DNA of 64,000 nucleotides from an uncultured Bacteroidota bacterium (GTDB lineage Bacteria > Bacteroidota > Bacteroidia > Chitinophagales > LD1), in assembly GCA_903861145.1 (NCBI GenBank), contig CAIOTH010000113.1:1-64000 (forward strand). Reading direction: 5' to 3'. Both the position numbers and the translations under genes were made by a program. Below, piece after piece: positions 54,229 through 63,753 of the stretch (position 1 is the first letter of the stretch; each line of letters opens with the position of its first letter). Below the pieces are notes generated by a model. That model ran no database searches. It saw nothing but the letters and a program-made list of their open reading frames with translations, and was not told the DNA's origin.

Positions 54229-54717
54229 TTAAACCACTTTATTGGCACAACAGCTGGCCGCATGCGCATCGGGTTTAGCCTTAAAGGTAAAGCCCATAGA
54301 TAGAATATACCCCATGGCCTCAGTAAGCGCCGTATTCGACCCAAAACGAGGATTGGTATTAATATCCGCATGCACCTCCAATTCTGTTCCGTATTTATCA
54401 AACAACGGACATAAATGGTAAGCAATGTCTATAGAGCGTGAAACCTCAATAAGCAGGCGTTCTTTAAGGCTCATCTTGTTTCGGGTTTTATCGTTATTAA
54501 TAAACATAAAACCCCCTCTGCCTTTTCGTAACAGAACAATTACCGTGGCAAATTCCGTTTCAAGCCCCCTTACCTGCGAATCTGTGCCTATGCAAACCTT
54601 AATCTGGTTGCCTAGTTCCCTTTCATTAATAAGTGCATTTTCAACAGCTGTAATGATGGGCCGTTCTATTCTGGTTCCATCTAATTTTCGCCATTTCGAC
54701 TGAAGTATTGGTTCCAT
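54229..54717 (-). CDS. YkuK-type RNase H-like protein (DUF458)
   Basis: 162 residues from ATG 54717; the longer reading to 54750 starts at another codon without conserved sequence. KVCIGTDSQV, HADINTNPRFGSN and YILSMGFTFKAKPDAHAASCCA are the family landmarks, with Asp residues at the positions expected for an RNase H-like fold. The family's substrate is not established. It lies alone between the two polysaccharide modules and is probably not part of them. Confidence 0.82.
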   Translation of the reverse strand: MEPILQSKWRKLDGTRIERPIITAVENALINERELGNQIKVCIGTDSQVRGLETEFATVIVLLRKGRGGFMFINNDKTRNKMSLKERLLIEVSRSIDIAYHLCPLFDKYGTELEVHADINTNPRFGSNTALTEAMGYILSMGFTFKAKPDAHAASCCANKVV

Positions 54718-54804
54718 ATAAGTTGTTTGGTTTACTAAAAATAGCAACAACTTTTACTCGCTCATGGGTTTTTTAAATTTCAATTTTCAACATTTATTAT
54801 GCAC

Positions 54805-54822
54805 ATGTACACCCTTGTACAT
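54805..54822. repeat. Perfect 7-base inverted repeat
   Basis: ATGTACA, CCCT loop, TGTACAT, between the WecA-like stop (54854) and the YkuK-type start (54717), both on the minus strand. It could be a weak terminator for the former (no T-run) or an operator for the latter. I cannot decide. Confidence 0.4.
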
Positions 54823-54853
54823 CATAACTCCTGAAAATGGATGGCGGTTGAAA

Positions 54854-55996
54854 CTAAAACGAGGCCTGGGTTTTGGCGGCGGCGACCTTTTCCCTAAGTT
54901 TTATGGTGTGCTTTTTGGCACCTAAGTTGTATAGCAGTTGAAACAATAAAAACACCACTGCAAAATATACAAAAGCTAAAAATGTTACCCATCCTGTCCA
55001 CTCTATTACATTCAGCACCAACAACAACACTAGTGGAAGTGAAGCAAGCGAAGTAAAAATGAGAGTAAGAGCCACCATTTTATCCGACAATCCAAGATAA
55101 GCAAGATGATGTGTTATATGGTCTTTGCCACCTACAAAAGGCGACTGGCGCCGCATTATTCTGCGTATAGTAACAGTGGTTGTATCTATTAACGGAATAA
55201 TAAACAACAGCATCGGCACTACAAATTGCTTAAACTGTATAAACCCGGTTACCACTCCCTGCTCTTTAAAGTTCCAAAAGAAAAGTATACTGGTAGACGC
55301 GAAAAACACGCCTAAAAACTGGCTACCGGTATCCCCCATAATAATGCGCGAAGGGTGCCAGTTAAAAAACAAAAATCCCGATAGCGCACCCAACACACCA
55401 ACCAGCATTACCAGGTAAAATGTACTTAAGGCCGGTCCGCTAAGTGCAATTATTGCTATTAAACCAATAATAATGCACATGGAAATGGTAGTGGTAATGG
55501 CGTCCATATTGTCAAGCATATTAATTGAGTTCATCAACCCTATTACCCAAACAATGGTAACAATAAAATCAACGGCCTGATTACCTGAAATTTTGATATA
55601 CACATCCGAAATGATGAGTATAAATGCGCAGCTTAACTGTAAAATAAATTTAGCTAACGGATTGGTATTATAAGCGTCATCGGCCAAACCCAAAATAAAG
55701 CCCAGGCTTGTTGAAGCAATAATGCCTATCAGGTGTTTATCAAGCAAGTAGTCGGTTTGACGAGGCAAGGTGCCAATTACCGAAATGGAGATAAGAAAAA
55801 CGATAAAGAATGAAATACCACCAATCGCTGGCTTTATGTTACTCGACCAACGCACCTGGTTCATCTCACCATCATTTCGGGCTCCTAAATTGAATGAGAA
55901 TTTCAAAAAAAGCCAGTTAATCAGAAACGAAAAGAAACCACTAATCAAAAAGAAAAGCGCCAGGAACGTAATTAAATATTGTTGATCAATAATCAT
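54854..55996 (-). CDS. WecA/MraY-family phosphoglycosyltransferase
   Basis: 380 residues with 11 membrane segments. GLADDAYN (Asp106, Asp107), MLDNMDAIT (Asp162, Asp165) and RIIMGDTGSQF (Asp222) are the conserved acidic sites; HLAYLGLSDKM resembles the HIHH-type loop region. It transfers HexNAc-1-phosphate from UDP-sugar to undecaprenyl phosphate, starting polysaccharide synthesis. Last gene of a Wza-Wzc-WecA operon, 6 bases after wzc. Confidence 0.9.
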   Translation of the reverse strand: MIIDQQYLITFLALFFLISGFFSFLINWLFLKFSFNLGARNDGEMNQVRWSSNIKPAIGGISFFIVFLISISVIGTLPRQTDYLLDKHLIGIIASTSLGFILGLADDAYNTNPLAKFILQLSCAFILIISDVYIKISGNQAVDFIVTIVWVIGLMNSINMLDNMDAITTTISMCIIIGLIAIIALSGPALSTFYLVMLVGVLGALSGFLFFNWHPSRIIMGDTGSQFLGVFFASTSILFFWNFKEQGVVTGFIQFKQFVVPMLLFIIPLIDTTTVTIRRIMRRQSPFVGGKDHITHHLAYLGLSDKMVALTLIFTSLASLPLVLLLVLNVIEWTGWVTFLAFVYFAVVFLLFQLLYNLGAKKHTIKLREKVAAAKTQASF

Positions 55997-56002
55997 GCTC
56001 TG

Positions 56003-58462
56003 TTATTTCTCACCAAAAATCCGCGATAACCAGGATTTAGACTTTTTCTTTTCTTCTGAAGTATAATATCCTTCGCCATATTTATTTCCATAGTAGCTAT
56101 AGCCATAGCCGTAACCATAACCGTAATTGTAACCATAATTACTGCCATAGCCATAACCGTAACCTGATGCGCCGCGGCCAAAATCGTTAAGTATTATTGA
56201 AATATTTTTTACTTTATGTTCACTTATTGTGCGGTTAATCGACTGAACAAAGCTTCTGTTTGAGTACGCGGCCCTTAAAATATATATCGGATAATCAGAT
56301 AGCTTAAGCAGTTCCAGGGCATCTGTAACCAAACCAATTGGAGGGGTGTCGAGTATAACGTAATCATATTTTGTTTTCAAATATTCAAGCACTTCGGGCA
56401 GCTTAGGAAGAAGTATGAGTTCTGATGGGTTAGGTGGTACCGGCCCCGACGTAATAAAATCCAGGTTGGGTATTCCTGACTCCATTATGCATTCATCAAT
56501 CTTGCTCTGCCCACTCAAAATAGTGCTTACTCCTTTATGGCTTTCCACATCAAAAATTTTATCCAGCCTTGGCTTACGCATATCAAAGTCAAGAATGATA
56601 ACCTTTTTATTTAGCAGCGTAAGAATGGCAGCAATGTTAAGCGATACAAAAGTTTTTCCTTCGCCGGGTATGGTAGATGTAGTTGACAGAATCTTTGCCC
56701 CTGGTGTATTTGAGATAAATTGAAGATTAGTTCGCACGGCTCTAAACGATTCAGTAATCGCCGATTTGGGGTCTTGAGTTACAACTACCTGAGAACGTTG
56801 CAATTCCTCTTTGTAACGAGGTATAACTCCCAAAAGCGAAGCGTTTGTTTTCTTAACAACTTCGTCAACTGATGTTATAGTACTGTGTAACAAGTACCTT
56901 ATAGCTATCATTATTAAGCCCAAAATAAGGCCAATAACTAGTCCCGAAAGCTTGATTTTCGTCTCGTTCGGCGATATGGGATTAGGGTCTGCCGAGGCCG
57001 CATCTATAACCACGTAGTCCGAAACCACGGCAGCTCCTGCAATTAAATAGTTGGATTTTTGAGAAAATAGGTTATTTACAAAATCGTTGCGCATGGCGGC
57101 CATTTTTTCCAGGCGCCCATACTTAGCTTGTAAGCCGGGCATCCGAATAATCTCGTCAAGATACTTTTGATATTCTTGCTTCAATAAAGAATACTGATCT
57201 TGTAATGCCACAACCGCGTTCTCTATATTTTTATTAAGCCTTATCTTGTACTCATCAATTTGCCTATCAAGAAGCCGCACTTGCGGATGTTCGGGTGTGG
57301 CATCCAGTAGCATACCGTTTCGTTGTTGCTGCAGGTCATTAATAGCCTTAACATCGCCGTCAAAAGTCAACGATGTGGTTTTAAATTTTATAGCTGGCAG
57401 ATTTGAATACTCTTTACTCGCAATAAGCAATTGCTTTAATGCCTTCATGAGTGAAATGTCGTATTCAAAATCACTAAACCGCGACTCAAAACCGGTTGCT
57501 TTATCCGATAAGCCATTTACATAGCTATCACCATAATTAAGATAACCATCCTTAATGCGCTGCATGGTAACGGAATCCTGAAACTTGTCAAATACCATAC
57601 CGAAGGTATCTATTTGGCTATCAATAAACTTTAGCACATTTTGAAAGCTCTCGCTTTTTAAAACGATATCGTATTTAATAAACTCATCGCACACCGTTGC
57701 CATAATATCCCTGGCTTTGTTGGGGTTCCCGTCTTTGTAAGCCAGGCCAATCATTCTGGTTGATGGATCAAGGGGCTGAACTTCAATTTTATCAACCACC
57801 TCATCAACCACAGCACTTTTATCCAGAAATCTGAAATTATAAATATCGCCTGTAGGGGCTTTATCCATCGTCCCTTTTATCCGGATCTTAATCGAAAAAA
57901 ACTTATTTGAAAACTGCTGGTCCGCCTCAATTGCTTTGTCGTAATCTATACCATTCATGGTAAAGCTTATCATTAGCTTATTGCCACCCAACATCTTTAC
58001 ATAAATTGGGGCATTAATAATTTCATCGTTCTTTATTGAATCTATAACCACCTCAAACGGAGACGAGGTGTACAACTCTGAAGCAATAAGTTTTGTTTTA
58101 CCTTCTTTGTAATAACCTATTTGCAGCGGCAACCTATTTACTACCCGCTGAATAAACAAACTTGACTTTATTAGCAGAATTTCGCGATTAATATCAGCGG
58201 CATCCTGGTTCTCAAGGGGTGTTTTTACATTTAAAATCTGAGTTGTTTTGCGTACCTTAAGTAACAGAGTTGTGCTGGCCTGGTAAACGCGTGGCGTATA
58301 GCGCAAATAAATAATCGACAGCGAAAAAGAAATTATAACAATCAAAAAAAGCCAGATTATCGACTTATTTATTATATACAATAACAAGCCAATGCTTATA
58401 TCATCAACAGGGCTTGACGACGGTGCGGCCTGTGATTCAGATGTCAGCGCGCTATTTTCCAT
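56003..58462 (-). CDS. wzc: Wzc-like polysaccharide co-polymerase and tyrosine kinase
   Basis: 819 residues. Wzz-type N-terminal domain with two membrane segments (33-53 and about 505-530), a periplasmic coiled-coil part, and a cytoplasmic BY-kinase domain: STIPGEGKTFVSLNIA Walker A (about 600-610), VIILDFDMRKPR Walker A', YVILDTPPIG Walker B. The C-terminus is a tyrosine cluster of about 15 Tyr within 34 residues of Gly-Tyr repeats, the autophosphorylation tail. It controls chain length and export with Wza. Overlaps wza by 11 bases. Confidence 0.93.
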   Translation of the reverse strand: MENSALTSESQAAPSSSPVDDISIGLLLYIINKSIIWLFLIVIISFSLSIIYLRYTPRVYQASTTLLLKVRKTTQILNVKTPLENQDAADINREILLIKSSLFIQRVVNRLPLQIGYYKEGKTKLIASELYTSSPFEVVIDSIKNDEIINAPIYVKMLGGNKLMISFTMNGIDYDKAIEADQQFSNKFFSIKIRIKGTMDKAPTGDIYNFRFLDKSAVVDEVVDKIEVQPLDPSTRMIGLAYKDGNPNKARDIMATVCDEFIKYDIVLKSESFQNVLKFIDSQIDTFGMVFDKFQDSVTMQRIKDGYLNYGDSYVNGLSDKATGFESRFSDFEYDISLMKALKQLLIASKEYSNLPAIKFKTTSLTFDGDVKAINDLQQQRNGMLLDATPEHPQVRLLDRQIDEYKIRLNKNIENAVVALQDQYSLLKQEYQKYLDEIIRMPGLQAKYGRLEKMAAMRNDFVNNLFSQKSNYLIAGAAVVSDYVVIDAASADPNPISPNETKIKLSGLVIGLILGLIMIAIRYLLHSTITSVDEVVKKTNASLLGVIPRYKEELQRSQVVVTQDPKSAITESFRAVRTNLQFISNTPGAKILSTTSTIPGEGKTFVSLNIAAILTLLNKKVIILDFDMRKPRLDKIFDVESHKGVSTILSGQSKIDECIMESGIPNLDFITSGPVPPNPSELILLPKLPEVLEYLKTKYDYVILDTPPIGLVTDALELLKLSDYPIYILRAAYSNRSFVQSINRTISEHKVKNISIILNDFGRGASGYGYGYGSNYGYNYGYGYGYGYSYYGNKYGEGYYTSEEKKKSKSWLSRIFGEK
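56095..56164 (-). repeat. Hexamer-type coding repeat in the Wzc tail
   Basis: A run of GGN-TAY codons on the minus strand (CCATAACCGTAA-like units on the plus strand), encoding alternating Gly and Tyr. The units are degenerate six-base repeats. Slippage would change the tail length but keep the frame. Confidence 0.7.
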
Positions 58463-59210
58463 AAGTCTTGACTAAAAGTATAACAGTAGCGATAGTCGTA
58501 ACAAAAGATAGGTAGGGGCCCACCTCTGCAAGTATCTGAGCCGGAACACTCGCTCTTTTTTCTTCAATATATATTATATCGTTTGATTGAACAATCAAAT
58601 CGGCCCTTCTCATCCCTTCTAAAGTTGAAAGGTCAATCAAAATAACCTGCGGGTTTTTTATATCCCCTCGTAAAATCTTAATTTTATAGGCCTTTTCACC
58701 GCCCCCTATTCCTCCTGCTTTCGCAATCACCTCTAACAGGTTTGTCGGACCATTGTTTAGACCAAGCACCGAAGCACTGGAACCCTTAAACATTATAACC
58801 CTTCTATTTGCTACGTTTAGAACAACAAACGGATCAACAAAAAGTCCTGAAAACTTATCAGCAAGAATTCGGTTTAGCTCTTTTTCTGTATATCCCTTAA
58901 CAAATAATTCCCCTAATACCGGAAACCGAGCAAATCCCTCATTATCAACTAAATAAGAGAGCCCGCCGCCGGAGCCAGAACCCCCCGCGTTACCTGACGA
59001 GACATCTATTAATTTGAATCCATCACGGGTGTAAATACGCAGGGTAAGTTCATCTCCCGGTTGAATAACGTATTGATCAATTTGCTTTTGCGCCAACTCA
59101 AAATACTGATACTGCTTTTGCTGAAACATCAGGTTTGGATAAAGCACCCTGCATGAGGGGATTGAAATAAGCAAAACGGCAATCAAAAATATTCCGACGA
59201 AGTGTTTCAT
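58452..59210 (-). CDS. wza: Wza-like polysaccharide export lipoprotein
   Basis: 252 residues, lipobox Cys20 (SIPSCRVLYP). Polysaccharide export domain from about 46 (YVIQPGDELTLRIYTRDGF), then a SLBB-type domain with VLGELFVKGYTEKELNRIL and a second beta-grasp region (VIMFKGSSASVLGLNNGPTN). A C-terminal hydrophobic helix (about 232-248) could span the outer membrane as in Wza. It forms the export channel together with Wzc. The Gly/Ser stretch SGNAGGSGSGGG near 76 is an unusual loop. Confidence 0.88.
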   Translation of the reverse strand: MKHFVGIFLIAVLLISIPSCRVLYPNLMFQQKQYQYFELAQKQIDQYVIQPGDELTLRIYTRDGFKLIDVSSGNAGGSGSGGGLSYLVDNEGFARFPVLGELFVKGYTEKELNRILADKFSGLFVDPFVVLNVANRRVIMFKGSSASVLGLNNGPTNLLEVIAKAGGIGGGEKAYKIKILRGDIKNPQVILIDLSTLEGMRRADLIVQSNDIIYIEEKRASVPAQILAEVGPYLSFVTTIATVILLVKTYGK

Positions 59211-59225
59211 GTAGTTTGTTACCTA

Positions 59226-59233
59226 CAAACCTA
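59226..59233 (-). promoter_or_regulatory. Candidate -7 element of the wza-wzc-wecA operon
   Basis: Minus strand TAGGTTTG fits TAnnTTTG and ends 16 bases before the wza start. No good -33 TTTG. Confidence 0.4.
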
Positions 59234-59277
59234 TGAAAAAAAAGGATAGGCATTTAAATTTTGGATGTAATTAGCTT

Positions 59278-60456
59278 TCAAAGTAGTGATTTATAAAGTA
59301 ATGCGGTATCACTGCACAGTCTACGGTAACTATATTTGTTGCGTACAAAATCCGCTCCGAGCTTAGACATACGGGTTCTAAGCTCATAGTCTTCAATTAA
59401 TCTAAGCAAGTTATCAGCAAATTCGTTTTCATTGTTTATTGTTGAAAGAAGTGCCGTTTGGTTTCTAATCACAATATCCTCAATTCCCCCAATTAAGGTA
59501 GAAACAATCGGTTTGCCTGATGCCTGCGCTTCTATAAGACTTACGGGAGTTCCTTCATTGTTTGATGTAAGGGCAATGATATCCATACCAGCGTTCGAAA
59601 TATCAATATCCTTTATCCAGCTTGTAAAGGTTAACAGCCCTTTCGGACAGGTATCTTTATTATACAATGGCAAGTTAAGGCCTTGCGCGTAGCTTTCTAT
59701 GCTAATTCTCTCCTCACCATCTCCAATTATAAATGCCCTTATACGTTTGCTTGTTTTAGCCGAAACGATGCTCAACGCTTTTAAAAAGAGCTTATGGTTT
59801 TTAATTGGCACTAACCTGCCCACAATACCTATAGCAATTTCGTCCTCGTCAATATTATACGCTCGCCTGAATTTTTGTCTTTTCTCCACTTGCCCCAACT
59901 CAAATTTTTCAAGATCGAAACCTAACGGGATGATCTCAAATTTGTTAGCCGGTGCAATTTTATAAATGTTGCTCAGCTCATTTTTTTGGGTTTCGCTAAG
60001 CGTAATAATTTTGGTGGTTTTGCGCGCCAGGTATCGCTCTATTTCAAGAAAAACCCTGGTTTTGGCGGGGCCGAAATATGAGTGAAAAACATGGCCATGA
60101 AACGTATGAATAATAACCGGCACCCCTTCATGCGCGGCGGCAAGGCGCCCTATGGCGCCGGCTTTTGCAGCATGCGTGTGAACAATATCGGGTTTAAACT
60201 TTCTTATTATCTCCCTTATCTTGTAATACGACTTGTAATCACGAAAAGGATTTAATTCCCGGTACATTTCAGGAATATAAATGGGGTGCAAATCCAGGTT
60301 TTTCACTATAAACTCTGAACTCTCCTCACTATCCTCTTTCATGCCCGATATCAGCAATGTCTCAAAATCGGGTGCAAGGTACTTACTCAGGTAAGCGGCA
60401 TTAAATGTTGGCCCGCCCAAGTTTAACCGATTAATAATTCTAAGGACTTTAGGCAT
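59278..60456 (-). CDS. Family 4 glycosyltransferase
   Basis: 392 residues from ATG 60456 (TTG at 60465 rejected). GT-B fold: KVLRIINRLNLGGPTFNA (N-terminal glycine loop), HTHAAKAGAIGR, IVGRLVPIKNH and SNNEGTPVSLIEAQASGKPIV, the EX7E-type motif that holds the NDP-sugar. Retaining glycosyltransferase using an activated hexose. It overlaps the asparagine synthase-like gene by 8 bases, so the two are co-translated. Sugar unknown. Confidence 0.9.
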   Translation of the reverse strand: MPKVLRIINRLNLGGPTFNAAYLSKYLAPDFETLLISGMKEDSEESSEFIVKNLDLHPIYIPEMYRELNPFRDYKSYYKIREIIRKFKPDIVHTHAAKAGAIGRLAAAHEGVPVIIHTFHGHVFHSYFGPAKTRVFLEIERYLARKTTKIITLSETQKNELSNIYKIAPANKFEIIPLGFDLEKFELGQVEKRQKFRRAYNIDEDEIAIGIVGRLVPIKNHKLFLKALSIVSAKTSKRIRAFIIGDGEERISIESYAQGLNLPLYNKDTCPKGLLTFTSWIKDIDISNAGMDIIALTSNNEGTPVSLIEAQASGKPIVSTLIGGIEDIVIRNQTALLSTINNENEFADNLLRLIEDYELRTRMSKLGADFVRNKYSYRRLCSDTALLYKSLL

Positions 60457-62356
60457 TGGTAGCAAAATATTTTTTAAACCAATATTGAAATACCAATAAA
60501 CTCCAAACGGTGGCGTGCGTATCGCCCGGGTTATCAGAAAAAAGCTTCTTCTTCAGCACATCGATCTGCGCATAATCAAAAATGTTCTGTGTTTCAACAA
60601 AGTCCCTTGCTAGCAAATCATCTTCAATCAGGCTTTTTAGCCCGGTACGCATCCATCTAATCAACGGCACTTCAAATCCATGCTTCGGTCGGTTGAATAT
60701 CTCCGAAGGCAGCTCATCGATAAAAGCGTCTTTAAGAATCCTTTTTGTTATTTCTCCCGATATTTTAAAACCAGCGGGCAAAGAAAAGGCAAAGTCTACA
60801 ACCTTATAATCAAGCAAAGGAACCCTGATTTCAAGACTGTTTGCCATGCTCATCAAATCAACTTTAGTAAGCATATCGCCAGGCAAAATCAATTTTGTGT
60901 CTGCAAATAGTACATCATTTATATCTCCATCATCATTTATCAAACTCACAAATTGTTGCCGTATTTTTACCATTTCACCTTCATCAATAACTACGGGGTT
61001 TTTTAAAAGCCCTTTAGCTACACCCGATGGTGTTAATGTGCACCACTTCCAATATCTTTCGGCAACCGTTAATTGCAAGCCCTCGCTGTATCGTTCAAGC
61101 TGGCGAAATAAATTAGTGGTTTTCGACTGCCGCGATTGCGGAAGTAATTTGAAAAACGGTAAACCTGCCTTAAGAATTAAATTTATCGCACTACTCTGCC
61201 TGGCCTTAAGTTCGGCGGCATGTTTGTTATAGCCGGCAAACAGTTCATCACCACCATCGCCCGAAAGAGCTACGGTAACCTTTTGCTTTGTTTTTTGGCT
61301 CAAAAGATAAACCGCTATAGCCGATGAGTCTGCAAATGGTTCGTCAATATAATCAAGCACTGAGAAAATATTTTCGAACATTTCATCGGTGCTTACGGAA
61401 AAAACCGTGTGGTTTGTTTTTAGTCGCTTTGCAACTAGGTTAGCATACCGGGTTTCGTCAAAAAAAGGATCGTCCTTATAACCCAACGAAAATGTATTAA
61501 GCTGCGGCACGTGCTTAACCGCGCAAGCACTTATTATTGAGGAATCAATGCCTCCGCTTAAAAACGTGCCCAGCGGCACATCGGAAACAAGCCTTCGTTC
61601 AACAGCCTCTTCAATCAGCTGCCTTAATCTGATTTTGGATTTGTCATAATCAAAAGCTTTGTCGCTTATTTTGCAGCCCGGTTCGTAAGGCACCGAATAA
61701 TACTTATCAATCTGTAACTCACCGTTTTTGTTTATTACCGCACAATGTCCGGGGGCAAGTTTCTGAACGTTTTTAAGTATAGAGCCGTTTCCCGGCACAT
61801 AATTGAGCTGAAGGTAAAGGTTTAGGTTAGCAAAGTCTATTTCCTTTTTGATTGGAAACCGGAATAAAGCTTTAAGTTCTGATGCGAACAAAACCATTTT
61901 TTCATCTTGGTAAATGTGCAGGGGCTTTATACCAAAACGGTCGCGCGCTAAAAAAACTTCGCTCTTATGATGATCAAAAATTGCGAAGGCAAAAAAACCA
62001 TTCAGGTGTTGGAGACATTCTTTGCCAAGCTTTATGTACAGGTGTAATAGTATTTCTGTGTCCGACCCGGAATGTAATTGGATATCGCTTAAAAAGGCCT
62101 TGGCCAGTTCTCGGAAGTTGAAAATTTCGCCGTTAAAAACTATTGTAAAATTCTTCCGTTCATTTTGCATTGGTTGATTTCCGGCAGGCGAAACATCAAT
62201 AATGGACAACCGTGCATGGGCAAAACCAACTTTGTCTGAAAGCCTAAGGGTGGTTTGATTATCAGGACCCCGCTTTGAAAGAGTTTTTATCGCTTCCTCT
62301 AAAAAAGCATCGTATTGGTTTTCGGTTTTTGAAAAATACCCTGCAATTCCACACAT
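60449..62356 (-). CDS. asnB: Glutamine-hydrolysing asparagine synthase-like amidotransferase
   Basis: 635 residues, starting MCGIAGYF: Cys2 is the nucleophile of the class II glutaminase domain. The synthetase half has GTFLSGGIDSSIISA (PP-loop, about 260-275) and LSGDGGDELFAGYN. In free-living bacteria asnB makes asparagine, but AsnB-like enzymes inside polysaccharide loci (WbpS type) amidate uronic or other sugar acids. Given the location next to a GT4 gene, the latter is plausible here. Diverges from the polymerase-like gene at 62419. Confidence 0.88.
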   Translation of the reverse strand: MCGIAGYFSKTENQYDAFLEEAIKTLSKRGPDNQTTLRLSDKVGFAHARLSIIDVSPAGNQPMQNERKNFTIVFNGEIFNFRELAKAFLSDIQLHSGSDTEILLHLYIKLGKECLQHLNGFFAFAIFDHHKSEVFLARDRFGIKPLHIYQDEKMVLFASELKALFRFPIKKEIDFANLNLYLQLNYVPGNGSILKNVQKLAPGHCAVINKNGELQIDKYYSVPYEPGCKISDKAFDYDKSKIRLRQLIEEAVERRLVSDVPLGTFLSGGIDSSIISACAVKHVPQLNTFSLGYKDDPFFDETRYANLVAKRLKTNHTVFSVSTDEMFENIFSVLDYIDEPFADSSAIAVYLLSQKTKQKVTVALSGDGGDELFAGYNKHAAELKARQSSAINLILKAGLPFFKLLPQSRQSKTTNLFRQLERYSEGLQLTVAERYWKWCTLTPSGVAKGLLKNPVVIDEGEMVKIRQQFVSLINDDGDINDVLFADTKLILPGDMLTKVDLMSMANSLEIRVPLLDYKVVDFAFSLPAGFKISGEITKRILKDAFIDELPSEIFNRPKHGFEVPLIRWMRTGLKSLIEDDLLARDFVETQNIFDYAQIDVLKKKLFSDNPGDTHATVWSLLVFQYWFKKYFATNA

Positions 62357-62418
62357 ACTTCGCTCTTAGTTCATTTATAGACAAAGATGAAATAATCCTT
62401 TAACTTCGTTTACTCAAT

Positions 62419-63753
62419 ATGACCATTTTTGACGTTTTTCTGATTCCTCTTTACCTCGCAATATTTTATTTTCTTGCACGAAGAACGGTAAGCGCCAATT
62501 ACAACGACCCTCTTTATAGGATATATTACATGAAGGGCCTTAACTATAAGTTCATAGGCACCTTTGCTTTTACTTTCATTTATTTGTTTTACTACAAGGG
62601 CGGCGATACCCTGGAGTATTTCTATGCCGCCCGGCCTATGATTAAGTTGCTTATAATTGACCCCATTTGGTACTTTAAGTTTATCACCGGCATTTATAAT
62701 CATTATCCTGAGTACCTGGGCTATGATATAAGTGCAAGTCAGGGTGTATACCTTACGCACGGTAGCGCTACGTTAACTACTATCCGCATTGCCTCAGTTC
62801 TTGCTATTGTATGTTGTAACTCATTCGTTGTAGTATCGCTCGCATTCGCCTATATCTGTTATCAATTTGTTTGGCGGGCCTTTAGGCTAATGGTTTCATT
62901 ATACCCCGTTTTGCACAAACAACTTGCCTTTGCTTTTCTTATGATTCCGTCTGTTTTATTCTGGGGTTCCGGAATTGGCAAGGACACTGTCATGTTGGGC
63001 GCCATTATGCTCATTTTTTATTGTTATTACATGATCTTTATAAGAAAAAACATACGCGCCAAATACGTTCTGTTTTTTCTTGTTGCAATGTATACTACAG
63101 CCCTTATTCGCGGGTTTATCCTTTTTACTATTATTCCCTGCTTAATGCTTATGACTGTGGTTTATTACCAAAAGCAAATCAAAAGCTCAATGCTAAGATT
63201 TCTGGTTGGGCCAATAATTTTGGCGGGCGGTTTGGGCGCCTCGGTTTTTTTTGTAAAAAGTTTGGGCGATAGCGTTGAATCTTACAAAATCGATTCCCTT
63301 GCGAAAAAAGCCGAAGGTTTCAGAAGCTGGCACACTACCCTTAATAAATATGAGGGCGGATCTGGTTATACTATTGGAGAAAATTTTTCTTATACACCAA
63401 TGGGGGTTTTAACTCACTCACCCATTGCCGCTGCCATTGCCCTTTTTGGGCCATTCCCCTGGCAAATACGTAATGCGGTAATGCTTCTTTCGGGTATTGA
63501 AAGTCTCGCTTTTCTTTATTTCACCATTAAAATTATTTTTAATAAGCGGATTTACAAGCTGGCCAGTGTACTTTCGGGCGATCCAATTATCGTTTTCTGC
63601 ATTCCTTTTACACTAATACTTGCGGTTGCTATTGGCCTTACAAGTTTTAACTACGGCTCGTTAGTAAGATACAAAATACCGGTTCTTCCGTTTTTTGCCG
63701 TAAGCATTATACTAATCAATTATCATCTCGATAAAAAAAGTCCTGCTAGATGA
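62419..63753 (+). CDS. EpsG/Wzy-like integral membrane protein
   Basis: 444 residues with about 11 membrane segments and no soluble domain. IPSVLFWGSGIGKDTVMLG and LTSFNYGSLVRYKIPVLPFF are patterns seen in EpsG/Wzy-type polymerases of Bacteroidota, as is the long loop after the sixth helix (SLAKKAEGFRSWHTTLNKYE). It would join repeat units at the periplasmic face. Function is inferred from membrane layout and locus. Its stop overlaps the next start (ATGA). Confidence 0.65.
   Translation: MTIFDVFLIPLYLAIFYFLARRTVSANYNDPLYRIYYMKGLNYKFIGTFAFTFIYLFYYKGGDTLEYFYAARPMIKLLIIDPIWYFKFITGIYNHYPEYLGYDISASQGVYLTHGSATLTTIRIASVLAIVCCNSFVVVSLAFAYICYQFVWRAFRLMVSLYPVLHKQLAFAFLMIPSVLFWGSGIGKDTVMLGAIMLIFYCYYMIFIRKNIRAKYVLFFLVAMYTTALIRGFILFTIIPCLMLMTVVYYQKQIKSSMLRFLVGPIILAGGLGASVFFVKSLGDSVESYKIDSLAKKAEGFRSWHTTLNKYEGGSGYTIGENFSYTPMGVLTHSPIAAAIALFGPFPWQIRNAVMLLSGIESLAFLYFTIKIIFNKRIYKLASVLSGDPIIVFCIPFTLILAVAIGLTSFNYGSLVRYKIPVLPFFAVSIILINYHLDKKSPAR

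Noticed and set aside
56095-56164. CRISPR or minisatellite
   Set aside because: The repeat units are six bases, degenerate and in frame with Wzc; there are no spacers.
55993-56181. Frame rich in Met-Ala-Ile-Val repeats overlapping the wzc end
   Set aside because: It is the shifted reading of the Gly-Tyr repeat codons of Wzc.
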